Below are positions 9,704 through 17,548 of a stretch of DNA of 64,000 bases, one piece after another. The stretch spans positions 186,001 to 250,000 of the forward strand of contig JAJPYB010000006.1 in assembly GCA_021205185.1 (NCBI GenBank). Reading direction: 5' to 3'. The notes beneath the pieces are model-generated. The model saw only the letters and a program-made list of their open reading frames with translations, was not told the DNA's origin and ran no database searches. A program made the position numbers and the translations under genes. How positions within the stretch are numbered: position 1 is the first letter of the stretch; each line of letters opens with the position of its first letter. The stretch comes from Ruminococcus sp. Its GTDB lineage: Bacteria > Bacillota > Clostridia > Oscillospirales > Ruminococcaceae.

Positions 9704-10376
9704 TTGCTCCTCCTATCACCTCATCGAACACAATTTCACCGGCGTTTATATTTATAATTCTTCCGCCGAAGTGACGCACAATATCATGCTCGTGCGTTAC
9801 CATTAAAATCGTCGTTCCACATTCGTTGATGCCCTTTAAAAGCTCAACGATTTCGTATGAAAGAGCAGGGTCGATATTTCCCGTCGGCTCGTCCGCAATA
9901 ATAAGCTGCGGGTCGTTTACTAAAGCTCTTGCAAGAGCTACTCTCTGCTGTTCTCCTCCTGAAAGCTCGTCAGGGTATGACTTTTGCTTGTGAGCCAATC
10001 CCACAAGGCTTATAACATAAGGCACTCTGCTTGAAATGTACTTTGCAGGCGCGTCAATTACTCTGAGAACAAACGCTACGTTTTCGTATACTGTCATTGT
10101 AGGAATCAGTCTGAAGTCCTGAAAAACTATTCCGAGCGTTCTTCTTAGCTTTGGAATTTTCTTCCTTCTAAGCTTTTTAAGATTAAAGCCGTTTACTATA
10201 ACCGTTCCTTCTGTTGCGTCAATTTCCTTTAGTATCAGCTTTATAAGCGTTGATTTTCCGGCTCCCGATGAGCCGACTACAAAGGCAAAGTCGCCGTCGT
10301 TAATTTTTAAATTGACATTGTGCAGAGCGTCAATTCCGCTTGAATATGTAACTGATACATCCTTAAATTCTATCAA
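9690..10376 (-). CDS. ftsE: cell division ATP-binding protein FtsE
   Basis: The cytoplasmic ATPase of FtsEX, 228 residues. Walker A is GSSGAGKST (35-43), the Q-loop FQDFRLIP (about 86-93), the signature LSGGEQQR (139-146) and Walker B LIIADEPTGN with Asp163-Glu164; the H-loop VTHEHD follows. The start is a TTG at 10376 behind AAAGGCGG. It overlaps ftsX by 14 bases and follows the CdaR-like regulator gene by 68 bases. All catalytic motifs are intact. Confidence 0.95.
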   Translation of the reverse strand: MIEFKDVSVTYSSGIDALHNVNLKINDGDFAFVVGSSGAGKSTLIKLILKEIDATEGTVIVNGFNLKKLRRKKIPKLRRTLGIVFQDFRLIPTMTVYENVAFVLRVIDAPAKYISSRVPYVISLVGLAHKQKSYPDELSGGEQQRVALARALVNDPQLIIADEPTGNIDPALSYEIVELLKGINECGTTILMVTHEHDIVRHFGGRIININAGEIVFDEVIGGANEVR

Positions 10377-10444
10377 AATTACACCGCCTTTTCGTAATGT
10401 TGCCCCTTTTATCTTCTTTCTTTTTATCTCTCTGTCTCTTAATT

Positions 10445-11530
10445 TTAGAACTTAACAGGATTTGCTGACAAATATTTCTTAACCATCAGCGCTATTTTAA
10501 ACACTATTGCGTCGTCAAATTCTCTGAGATCAAGTCCTGTAAGCTTTTTGATTTTTTCAAGTCTGTAAACAAGCGTGTTTCTGTGAACGAAAAGCTTTCT
10601 TGAGGTTTCCGATACGTTAAGGTTATTATCGAAGAACTTCTGAATGGTGAAAAGCGTTTCGTGGTCGAGCGATTCGATAGTACCCTTCTTGAAGACCTCC
10701 TTCAGAAACGTTTCGCAAAGCGTTGTCGGAAGGTGATAAATAAGTCTTGCGATTCCGAGATTATCGTAAGAAACCACAGCCTGATCGGTGTCGAACACCT
10801 TACCAACCTCCAGCGCTATCTGCGCCTCTTTAAAGGTTGCGGCTAAATCCTTTACTCCCTCAACGACAGTTCCGATTCCAACATTTACTCTTGTATAGAA
10901 CTCGGAGCTTAGCGTATCGGCAATGCTTCTTGCAAGCTTCTTGAGGTCGTTTGTTTCTACGTTCTGCCGAACCTCCTTTATCAAAACTATATCGTTTTCT
11001 GTAATAGTGAAAACGAAATCCTTATTTTTATCAGGGAATAGGTTCTGAATAACGTCAAGCGCCGAAACCTCGTTTGAAGAAATGATTCTTATCAAAAAGG
11101 CCACCCTGTAAACCTCCGACGTAAAGCGAAGCTCTCTTGCCTTTATGAGAATATCTCCCGGCAAAATATTATCAAGCACTACGTTTTTAACAAAGTTCGT
11201 CCTGTCGTACTTCTCGTCGTAATACTGCTTTATGCTTGCAAGGCTAATGCCAAGAATATTTGCGTATCTTGCTGAAAGCTCGTCCGTTCCCTCAACGAAA
11301 ACCGCGTACTCTGCCTTTGTGTGCCCGCCGAACGGCTTATATGTATATCCGTCGCGAACAAACAAATCGTTTGTATTTGTCATATCTATTGATACATATT
11401 CATTGACAGTTCCTATAAGCGAAAGCTCCGAGCTGGCAACGATAGTGGCAGTATCGTCAATAACTCCAAAAACACAGTCGATTGAATCCTTCATTTGATG
11501 AACAACACTTTGGAACAATCTTGTAGACAT
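10445..11530 (-). CDS. CdaR/PucR-family transcriptional regulator
   Basis: A predicted DNA-binding regulator of 361 residues. The N-terminal part (MSTRLFQSVVHQMKDSIDCV, about 1-120) resembles the sugar-diacid recognition domain of CdaR-like proteins. A central GGDEF-like region (about 125-270) follows, then a PucR C-terminal helix-turn-helix domain at about 295-350 (NLNVSETSRKLFVHRNTLVYRL). I chose the ATG at 11530 because AGAGG lies 8 bases upstream and relatives begin MS.RLFQ; in-frame ATGs at 11551 and 11563 lack a good site. The ligand is not predictable from the sequence. It precedes ftsE and may share a transcript with ftsEX. Confidence 0.85.
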   Translation of the reverse strand: MSTRLFQSVVHQMKDSIDCVFGVIDDTATIVASSELSLIGTVNEYVSIDMTNTNDLFVRDGYTYKPFGGHTKAEYAVFVEGTDELSARYANILGISLASIKQYYDEKYDRTNFVKNVVLDNILPGDILIKARELRFTSEVYRVAFLIRIISSNEVSALDVIQNLFPDKNKDFVFTITENDIVLIKEVRQNVETNDLKKLARSIADTLSSEFYTRVNVGIGTVVEGVKDLAATFKEAQIALEVGKVFDTDQAVVSYDNLGIARLIYHLPTTLCETFLKEVFKKGTIESLDHETLFTIQKFFDNNLNVSETSRKLFVHRNTLVYRLEKIKKLTGLDLREFDDAIVFKIALMVKKYLSANPVKF

Positions 11531-11678
11531 CTTCTCAACCTCTTTTTTCATTAAATTTCCCATTTGCCAAATTTTCAGGCAAACCCCGATATATTACAAA
11601 TTGTAACACAACATTGACACTTTTGTGTTAATAAAATATGAACAGCTCCGATTTCGGCTTGTTTTTTGAACATTTTTC

Positions 11679-11704
11679 ACAAAAAAACAGCTGTTTTTGC
11701 TGTT
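11679..11704 (-). terminator. hairpin with T-run upstream of the CdaR-like gene
   Basis: AACAGC and its complement (11686-11691 and 11699-11704) with a 7-base loop, followed on the minus strand by a T-run, resemble a rho-independent terminator. It lies inside the roughly 290-base gap between ptsH and the regulator, after the proper ptsH terminator, so it is either a back-up terminator or a leader attenuator. It overlaps the dyad at 11702-11717. Confidence 0.5.
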
Positions 11705-11717
11705 ACCGAATTGTAAC
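11702..11717. promoter_or_regulatory. GTTAC-N6-GTAAC dyad, possible operator
   Basis: Inverted repeat GTTAC CGAATT GTAAC. A copy with the same arms and a similar centre (GTTAC CGTTTT GTAAC) stands at 52131-52146 before the GH25 lysozyme gene. A related TTAC-N5-GTAA palindrome is at 11594-11606, closer to the CdaR-like gene. The binding protein is unknown. Confidence 0.35.
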
Positions 11718-11799
11718 CATTGGATTTTTAGAAATAATTTACCATATATTGCCAATTGCCTGACTGCCGAATCTACTGAACCCTTGAAAATTCAGGAAA

Positions 11800-11829
11800 A
11801 TAAAAAAGCTGAGGGGAAAAGCCCTCAGC
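11800..11829 (-). terminator. rho-independent terminator of ptsH
   Basis: An 8-bp stem GCTGAGGG and complement (11808-11815, 11822-11829) is followed on the minus strand by TTTTTTA. It lies 26 bases after the ptsH stop. Confidence 0.9.
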
Positions 11830-11854
11830 CAAAGAAGTAAAATACTTGTGTTGT

Positions 11855-12124
11855 TTACTTTTCGTCTTCGAAGCCGCTTTCAACGAGGTCAACAAGACCG
11901 TCTACAGCTTCCTGCTCATCGGTACCGTCAGCAATAATTCTAATAGAAGTTCCGCCAACAATTCCGAGCGACAAAATTCCGAGCAAGCTCTTAGCATTTA
12001 CTCTTCTTTCTTCCTTTTCAATCCAGATCGATGACTTGAACTCGTTTGCCTTCTGAATGAAAAATGTTGCCGGGCGAGCGTGTAAGCCAACCTGATTTTG
12101 TACTACTACATCTTTAACGAACAT
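11855..12124 (-). CDS. ptsH: phosphocarrier protein HPr
   Basis: A small cytoplasmic carrier that takes phosphate from EI on His15 and passes it to sugar-specific EIIA domains; in Firmicutes, Ser46 phosphorylation makes it a CcpA corepressor. The 89-residue sequence has His15 in NQVGLHARPAT and Ser46 in NAKSLLGILSLG, so both sites are present, which argues against the His-lacking Crh. The gene stands alone with its own promoter and terminator, with no ptsI beside it. The site is GGAGAG. Confidence 0.93.
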   Translation of the reverse strand: MFVKDVVVQNQVGLHARPATFFIQKANEFKSSIWIEKEERRVNAKSLLGILSLGIVGGTSIRIIADGTDEQEAVDGLVDLVESGFEDEK

Positions 12125-12180
12125 AATAATCTCTCCATTTCTATCCCAAACTAAACCGGAATGATATCGACCATAAAATT

Positions 12181-12208
12181 ATTATACTCTTAAATTTGGC
12201 AAAGTCAA
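12181..12208 (-). promoter_or_regulatory. promoter of ptsH
   Basis: Minus strand TTGACT, a 16-base spacer and TATAAT. No clear cre site was seen. Confidence 0.75.
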
Positions 12209-12363
12209 TAAAAATTCCCACTTCCAAGATAAAATTCTGCTAATTGATTACTTGTGGAGTTCTTAAAGGCTCTCGATTTGTGGAAAATTGCTAAAAATTT
12301 CAGCTTCCTTTTTGCATAATAACCAAAAACTTTTAACAGTCTGCTGCGACTCATCCCTTAAAA

Positions 12364-13104
12364 CTACTCTTGTTCTTGCTTTTTTGACATATATTCGCTT
12401 AAAAATTTCTTATCCTCGTCGCTTAAATCGTACTTTTCAATCATATCCGACCGTCTGTCCGCCGTCCGCATCAGCGACTGGTTGTGCCGCCACTTCTTTA
12501 TATTCTCGTGGTGACCCGAAAGCAGCACCTCAGGAACACTTTTACCTCTCCAGACCTCCGGGCGGGTATATTGAGGATACTCTAAAAGCCCCGAGTAATG
12601 GCTCTCGTCAATATAGCAGTCGGGACGTGACAAAACTCCGTCAATCATTCGAGCGACAGCGTCTGTTATGCAAAGCGCCGGAAGCTCGCCGCCCGTCATG
12701 ACAAAATCCCCGACAGAAATTTCCTCATCGACAATTTCTTCAATTACCCTTTCGTCGACCCCCTCGTAATGTCCGCAAAGAATTACAATATCCTTGCCGT
12801 TTGCAAGCTCCTCCGCTCGCCTTTGGCTGAACTTCTTGCCGGCTGGCGTTACATAAATTGTGTGAACGTCACGCTCCCCCCTGACATTTTGAAAGCATTG
12901 GTAAATAGGCTCAGCCTGCATAAGCATTCCCTGCCGTTCACTGTATGGCGTATCGTCAACTCGTCTGTGCTTATCCTCTGTATAATCTCTGATATTGTGG
13001 CAGCGAATTTCCAGAAGTCCTTTTGCTCTCGCTCTGCCGATAATACTCTCGCTAAGATAGCTCTCGAGCATTTCAGGGAACAGCGTCATTATATCAATCC
13101 TCAT
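12364..13104 (-). CDS. trmD: tRNA (guanine37-N1)-methyltransferase
   Basis: Methylates G37 of tRNAs using SAM, preventing +1 frameshifting. The protein has 246 residues, the usual length. The SPOUT knot and SAM site appear as LCGHYEGVDERVIEE and VGDFVMTGGELPALCITDAVAR, with the C-terminal substrate-binding helices (LLEYPQYTRPEVWRG, SGHHENIKKWR). Its first 11 bases overlap rimM, the common rimM-trmD coupling; rpsP and rplS are not adjacent. It is the last gene of the run that begins with the MBOAT gene. Confidence 0.96.
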   Translation of the reverse strand: MRIDIMTLFPEMLESYLSESIIGRARAKGLLEIRCHNIRDYTEDKHRRVDDTPYSERQGMLMQAEPIYQCFQNVRGERDVHTIYVTPAGKKFSQRRAEELANGKDIVILCGHYEGVDERVIEEIVDEEISVGDFVMTGGELPALCITDAVARMIDGVLSRPDCYIDESHYSGLLEYPQYTRPEVWRGKSVPEVLLSGHHENIKKWRHNQSLMRTADRRSDMIEKYDLSDEDKKFLSEYMSKKQEQE

Positions 13105-13603
13105 CGAAAAGCCCCCTGAGCGGCGTAATTTTCATAATACTGTTTTCAATATCTGTCGTCTTTACAACGTCAGCAATAGCAGGAACGTAATACATCTTTC
13201 CCTCGTCTGACTTTATATGATAAACATCGTTTGCTCCAGTTTGAGTTGCGTCGGTGATTTTGCCATAGCTTTCGCCCGTTTCAGAATCTAAAACCTCCAT
13301 ACCGATAAGATCGGCGATAAAGTATGTGTCTCTTGGCAGATTCATGCTATCTCTGTCAGCGTATAAAATCTTGTTTCTAAGTGTCTGAGCCTGCTCGACT
13401 GAATCGAACCCTTCGAGCTTTAATATCGCCATATTCTTTTGTACTCTCGATTTTTTAACCTTTACTTTTATCTCGCCCTTTGAAAAATAAAGCGTCTTGA
13501 AGCTGCACAAGACCTCGGGACTGTCGCACCAGGCTTCAACCTTGACGTCTCCTGCCAAGCCGTGAACGCTGACTATTTTTCCTATTTCCAAGAATTTTTC
13601 CAT
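13094..13603 (-). CDS. rimM: 16S rRNA processing protein RimM
   Basis: A 30S maturation factor that binds S19 and helps 16S 3' domain assembly. At 169 residues it has the N-terminal RimM barrel (LEIGKIVSVHGLAGDVKVEAWCD...) and a C-terminal PRC barrel (YFIADLIGMEVLDSETGESYGKI). It overlaps trmD by 11 bases and follows the radical SAM gene by 27 bases. Confidence 0.95.
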   Translation of the reverse strand: MEKFLEIGKIVSVHGLAGDVKVEAWCDSPEVLCSFKTLYFSKGEIKVKVKKSRVQKNMAILKLEGFDSVEQAQTLRNKILYADRDSMNLPRDTYFIADLIGMEVLDSETGESYGKITDATQTGANDVYHIKSDEGKMYYVPAIADVVKTTDIENSIMKITPLRGLFDED

Positions 13604-13630
13604 TGAAACTCCTCGCTTGTGTTTTTTAGA

Positions 13631-14602
13631 TTATTGTTTAACGCCCTGATCTGGGGCGCTGTATTTTGCGCCCTGAAAGGTGTTTCTTTTAGCCATCGTC
13701 TTGTCAATCTCATTCATCACGCAAAACTTTTTAAGGCTCCATAGCGGAGAAATAAGCGTTTCCTTTTTGCCGTCTCCTGTTACCCGCTCAACGATTACGT
13801 CGGGCGGTAAAAGCTCTAGCTGATCGCAGACAATACCTGCATATTCCTCGAGTGTAAGCTCTTTAATTTCGCCGTTTAAAAACTGCTCGCACATTTTAGT
13901 TCCCGAAATTATATGCAACAGATGTATCTTTACGCTGTGAGGGTGTATCTTTGCTACCGCCCTCACAGTATTTCGCATATCAACTGCCGTTTCGCCAGGC
14001 AGACCGTTTATTATATGAACGCAAATGTCAATCCCACGGCTTTTAAGCTTCTCATACCCCTGTAAAAACTCCTCAAGGGTATGACAGCGGTTTATTTTAA
14101 GAGCAGTTTTGTCGTTTGAGGTCTGAAGTCCAAGCTCTACCTCTAAATTTGTAACCTTTGAAAGCTCAAGCAGCATATCGGCGCACTCGTCGGTTATGCA
14201 ATCGGCTCTTGTCGCAATATTTACGCCTACTGCGTTTTCAAAGCTTGCCACTTCAAAAAATGCGCTTCGCAAAAGGTCTATATCGCCGTAGGTGTTGCTG
14301 CCGGCCTGAAAGTAGGGGATATACAATGCATCATCCCACTTTTTGTGAAGCTCGCCCCTTACCTTATCGAACTGCTCCTTTAAAGAATCCTTCGGATTCC
14401 CTGCAAAATCGCCGCTTAAATAGCCTGAACAAAAGGTACAGCCGCCAACTCCCTTTGTCCCGTCGCGGTTAGGGCAGGAAAGCCCTAAATTGAGCGGCAC
14501 CTTAAACACCTTTTTGCCGTACTTATGCCGAAGATAATAGTTGTGGGTGTAAAATCTCTTGTTGTCGTCGGAATAAATAAATCCGCTTTTCAAATAACCC
14601 AC
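13631..14602 (-). CDS. radical SAM protein, TIGR01212/YhcC family
   Basis: A 323-residue radical SAM enzyme with the atypical cluster motif Cys43-X11-Cys55-X2-Cys58 (SCPNRDGTKGVGGCTFC) that marks the YhcC/TIGR01212 group, instead of CX3CX2C. Downstream parts (PYFQAGSNTYGDIDLLR, EVELGLQTSNDKTALKINRCH) match a TIM-barrel SAM fold related to the Elp3-like group. The substrate is unknown. It sits between the MBOAT pair and rimM-trmD with gaps of 10 and 27 bases, so it is probably cotranscribed. Confidence 0.88.
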   Translation of the reverse strand: MGYLKSGFIYSDDNKRFYTHNYYLRHKYGKKVFKVPLNLGLSCPNRDGTKGVGGCTFCSGYLSGDFAGNPKDSLKEQFDKVRGELHKKWDDALYIPYFQAGSNTYGDIDLLRSAFFEVASFENAVGVNIATRADCITDECADMLLELSKVTNLEVELGLQTSNDKTALKINRCHTLEEFLQGYEKLKSRGIDICVHIINGLPGETAVDMRNTVRAVAKIHPHSVKIHLLHIISGTKMCEQFLNGEIKELTLEEYAGIVCDQLELLPPDVIVERVTGDGKKETLISPLWSLKKFCVMNEIDKTMAKRNTFQGAKYSAPDQGVKQ

Positions 14603-14612
14603 TTCCTACCTT

Positions 14613-15698
14613 TTAATTTACAAATCCTAATCCGTAATGAAGCTTAACGCTTACCGTATCGTTTTCTTCTATGTCGGAATTTGATCTTGCAATAAATCGT
14701 ATTCCTATCGTTATATTTCCGCTTAGCTTGCTGACGTCAAACTCAACCGTATCGTTTACTGGGTTTACGTTCTCGCCGACGTTTTTGCTTCCATACTCAA
14801 TATACGGACGAATAAAGTAGCCCGTGGTTTCGCCATAAAACTCATACGAGAGCAGAATTTTCGAGTAGTTTGTTACGTCAAGCTCCTCCTCGATAATATA
14901 TTCGTAGGTAAGCTTTCCGCTGTCGTTTAAAGTAAACTGAATTTCATCGAGGTCGATTTTAACGGTTGTGGTGGTAGTTTCCTCCTCTTCCTCTTCTTCC
15001 TCAGTTGTCGTTTCTTCAGTTGTTGTTTCCTCTGTCGTCGTTTCCTCAGGCTCCTCCTCTGTGGTAGTTTCCTCCTCAGTAGTCGTTTCCTCGGTCGTTG
15101 TTTCCTTAGTGGTTGTTGTGGTTGTAGTTATAAAGTTCTTCTGTGGTCCGATGTCAATATCATCCGGGTCAATTTCCTTGGTTGTATTCGAGGTTCTGCC
15201 TGTATACTGCGTGGTGGTTGTAGTTGTTGTAGTCGAAGCCGCCGTTAGAATATTTATCGGGTTTCCGTCCTCGTCAACAGGCGTTATAAAGTTTTGGTGA
15301 GTGTTATATTCCTTCTTGCCGTAAATTGACGAAAATACGCCGTTTAAGCTCGCTAGAATTGATTTTCCCGGAAGGGCGTTTTCATAGCTTTCGGACAAAT
15401 ACGACGTATAGCTTCCGTCATATAGCCCCATAACGGTAGGCTTTGTAGCCTCAGCGTCAGGGTCGTCGGTATTGCGAAGCAGAGCAAAGCTAAGACCTAA
15501 TATCAAAATGAACAGGCCGATAACAGACACGTTTATAAAATCAAACTGCCCGCGTCTTGCGTCCTCGCTCATGCTTTTAAGCGTCTTGTCCGTTTGCTCG
15601 GTTTTTTGCTCCTCCTCACTTTCGGTATGAGTCGACGCATTTTTCAGTATTTCTTCGTATTCTTCAAGCTCATCCGCTTTAGTTTTGTTTTCTTCCAT
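14613..15698 (-). CDS. membrane-anchored protein with Thr/Glu-rich linker, partner of the MBOAT protein
   Basis: A 361-residue protein of unknown function. Visible parts are an acidic cytoplasmic tail (1-48), one membrane span (about 54-74), and a segment (about 95-130, YLSESYENALPGKSILASLN then IYGKKEYN) resembling the start of DHHW/AlgX-like proteins that work with MBOAT acyltransferases. A low-complexity Thr/Glu linker (about 155-255) and a C-terminal domain of about 100 residues (LTYEYIIEEELDVTNYSKIL...), probably beta-rich, follow. The catalytic DHHW motifs of the usual partner are absent. It follows the MBOAT gene by 13 bases. The DHHW relation is an inference from a short segment. Confidence 0.75.
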   Translation of the reverse strand: MEENKTKADELEEYEEILKNASTHTESEEEQKTEQTDKTLKSMSEDARRGQFDFINVSVIGLFILILGLSFALLRNTDDPDAEATKPTVMGLYDGSYTSYLSESYENALPGKSILASLNGVFSSIYGKKEYNTHQNFITPVDEDGNPINILTAASTTTTTTTTQYTGRTSNTTKEIDPDDIDIGPQKNFITTTTTTTKETTTEETTTEEETTTEEEPEETTTEETTTEETTTEEEEEEEETTTTTVKIDLDEIQFTLNDSGKLTYEYIIEEELDVTNYSKILLSYEFYGETTGYFIRPYIEYGSKNVGENVNPVNDTVEFDVSKLSGNITIGIRFIARSNSDIEENDTVSVKLHYGLGFVN

Positions 15699-15711
15699 AA
15701 AAATTCCCTTT

Positions 15712-17061
15712 TTAATATACTACTCTTGACGTTGTACTCATAAGAAGTATTGCCAAAAGACCTACTGTTGTAAGAATGCGAACAACCGCATAAGCTCTTT
15801 CGCTCTCGGCGGCAACGCTTTGAATCTTGCCCTTTAGCTTGTCCTTAAACGGCGTAATCATAAATACCGCAAAAACAAGCAGAGCGCAATAAGCGTAAAT
15901 CTCGTTTACAAGAGCGTCGGATATTATTCCGTTTCTGAAGAGCAGCGCCTTAACCCACGTTTTATAGCTCGCAACGCTCGTAAAGTATACTGTGCTCCAG
16001 CCGAAGAATATAACCACAAGAGTGTATATTCCCGATATTGCCGTCGGGAGCTTCGCTATCAGCTTTTTAAGCCCGAGCGCTTCGATAATTACAAAAATTC
16101 CAAAGTAAAGTCCGAAAACCAAGTAGTGCTTTGAAAAGCCGTACCATAGTCCGACAAGCACCGAGCAGCCGAGCGTTGCCGCCACCGCAGAAACAGGAGA
16201 TTTTGAAAGAGGACTTATAAGCGAGTCGTTTACAAATCTCATAAGCGTGTGGTTAAATCCGAAAACTGCGCCTGTAACTCCGTTTTTAGCCTTTAACGGC
16301 AGGAAGTTTTCGTCGTATTCAAAGCCGTTTAACAGTCCTAATCCTATCGCCATATCGGCGTAGCCTGAAAACAAAAAGCATATTTGCATAATGTACGCTA
16401 TCATTCCGAAAAGCGCTCCGCAGAAGGTCATATCGGAAAGGTCAAGTCCAACACTTTTAACATAGCCTAAAGCGGCGGCAATAATGCTCGCCTTTCCAAG
16501 TCCTACAATAAATCTTGTCAGGCCGTCGTTTATCTTCTTTCCGGTTATCATTCTGTGCCTTATCTGCTCTCTTATATCCTTATAGCGAACTATCGGTCCC
16601 GCAAGGAAAAGCGTATAGTTTACCATATAAACGATAAGGCAAAAAAGATTCTTCTCAGGCTTTATTCTTCCGTAAGCGACATCAAAGACATAGCTTAAGC
16701 CTCTGACTGCGTAAAATCCCATTCCGACAGGTACGACAGTATGCTCAAGTGACAGAGAGGTTCCGGTAAACAGGAAGTTATACCCTACCACGACAAAAAT
16801 TGATATGTTCATTACCGCCGAAAGCAGCACGCCTAAGACCTTGAATATACCCTTTTTTGACCCTGCTATCAGTCCGAAAAGCCAGTCGAGCAAAACTGAT
16901 AAAAATATCACACATATATAAAACGGCTTGCCCCATGCGAAAAACACAACGCTTGACAAAACCAGAATCAGGTTTTTGTACTCTGTGCTTCTGTCGCACA
17001 TTGTAAGCAGCGTCGTTATCGGCAAAAACGCATATATAAAAATCAAATCCGTGTAAAGCAA
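15712..17061 (-). CDS. MBOAT-family O-acyltransferase homologue (AlgI/DltB-like), catalytic His replaced
   Basis: A polytopic membrane protein of 449 residues with AlgI-type landmarks: PVGMGFYAVRGLSYVFDV (111-128), LFLAGPIVRY (151-160) and FLFSGYADMAIGLG (229-242). The first family His may be His271 in FGFNHTLMRFVND. At the usual GLWHG motif the sequence is GLWYG, with Tyr307 in place of the catalytic His; the nearest His is His312. Active relatives acylate extracytoplasmic glycans; here activity is doubtful. The start is a TTG at 17061 with AAGGAG 7 bases upstream. It has its own promoter and heads the run down to trmD. Confidence 0.85.
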   Translation of the reverse strand: MLYTDLIFIYAFLPITTLLTMCDRSTEYKNLILVLSSVVFFAWGKPFYICVIFLSVLLDWLFGLIAGSKKGIFKVLGVLLSAVMNISIFVVVGYNFLFTGTSLSLEHTVVPVGMGFYAVRGLSYVFDVAYGRIKPEKNLFCLIVYMVNYTLFLAGPIVRYKDIREQIRHRMITGKKINDGLTRFIVGLGKASIIAAALGYVKSVGLDLSDMTFCGALFGMIAYIMQICFLFSGYADMAIGLGLLNGFEYDENFLPLKAKNGVTGAVFGFNHTLMRFVNDSLISPLSKSPVSAVAATLGCSVLVGLWYGFSKHYLVFGLYFGIFVIIEALGLKKLIAKLPTAISGIYTLVVIFFGWSTVYFTSVASYKTWVKALLFRNGIISDALVNEIYAYCALLVFAVFMITPFKDKLKGKIQSVAAESERAYAVVRILTTVGLLAILLMSTTSRVVY

Positions 17062-17103
17062 TTTTTCAGCTCCTTAAATTTTAAAATATTAGTCGTTTTA
17101 TCA

Positions 17104-17132
17104 ATGATACCATACCTCAAAAAATTTCGCAA
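17104..17132 (-). promoter_or_regulatory. promoter of the MBOAT-to-trmD operon
   Basis: Minus strand TTGCGA, a 17-base spacer and TATCAT, about 40 bases before the TTG start. Confidence 0.65.
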
Positions 17133-17165
17133 GTAAAAGGCGTAAATTTCTCGGCTTTTACAAAA

Positions 17166-17200
17166 GAATTTGCCCAAGCCATATATCTGACTCGGGCAAT
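17166..17200 (-). terminator. probable terminator after the 94-residue protein gene
   Basis: A 9-bp stem with G-U pairs (GCCCGAGTC against GGCTTGGGC) and an 8-base loop is followed on the minus strand by AAATTCTTTT. The T-tract is weak. Confidence 0.5.
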
Positions 17201-17206
17201 AATATC

Positions 17207-17491
17207 TTACTTTGAAACATATCTTGAAAGCCAAGCGTTTGCAACGTCAAGAGCCTCGTAGAGGCTTTTCTTTTCAGCCATTTTGTTGATTCTTTCGTTA
17301 GGCGGAAGAGTTTCGTCTGTTGCCATTCTGAAAAGCCTTACCTTATTTGCAACGTCTAAATCTCCGACCTTCTCAGTATCAAGTATTTGCAGCATTACAA
17401 CATACTCGTCGCTCATATTTCCGTAATATATTTCTTTTCCCTTTCTGACAAGAGGAATTCCCTTGTATGTGAAAAATTCGCTTTGTGCCAT
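17207..17491 (-). CDS. conserved small cytoplasmic protein, unknown function
   Basis: A 94-residue protein (MAQSEFFTYKGIPLVRKGKE...) with no signal or membrane span, a predicted beta-hairpin start and a helical C-terminal half (LYEALDVANAWLSRYV). I do not recognise a family name. It has a good AAGGAGGG site, codon use like its neighbours, and lies downstream of the GldAFG/DUF4340 genes behind an 8-bp inverted repeat (CAGACTTT and complement, 17521-17542). It may be read from a weak local promoter (TACAAT at 17514-17519) or by readthrough. Confidence 0.75.
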   Translation of the reverse strand: MAQSEFFTYKGIPLVRKGKEIYYGNMSDEYVVMLQILDTEKVGDLDVANKVRLFRMATDETLPPNERINKMAEKKSLYEALDVANAWLSRYVSK

Positions 17492-17548
17492 TTTTGCATC
17501 CCTCCTTGATATGATTGTAGCAGACTTTACTTGAAAAGTCTGTCAGAA

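Noticed and set aside
12288..12701. Plus-strand frame opposite trmD
   Set aside because: It lies antisense to a well-conserved trmD, with no site and no recognisable motif.
14968..15300. Plus-strand Val/Ser-rich reading frame
   Set aside because: Antisense of the Thr/Glu linker of the anchored protein at 14613-15698.
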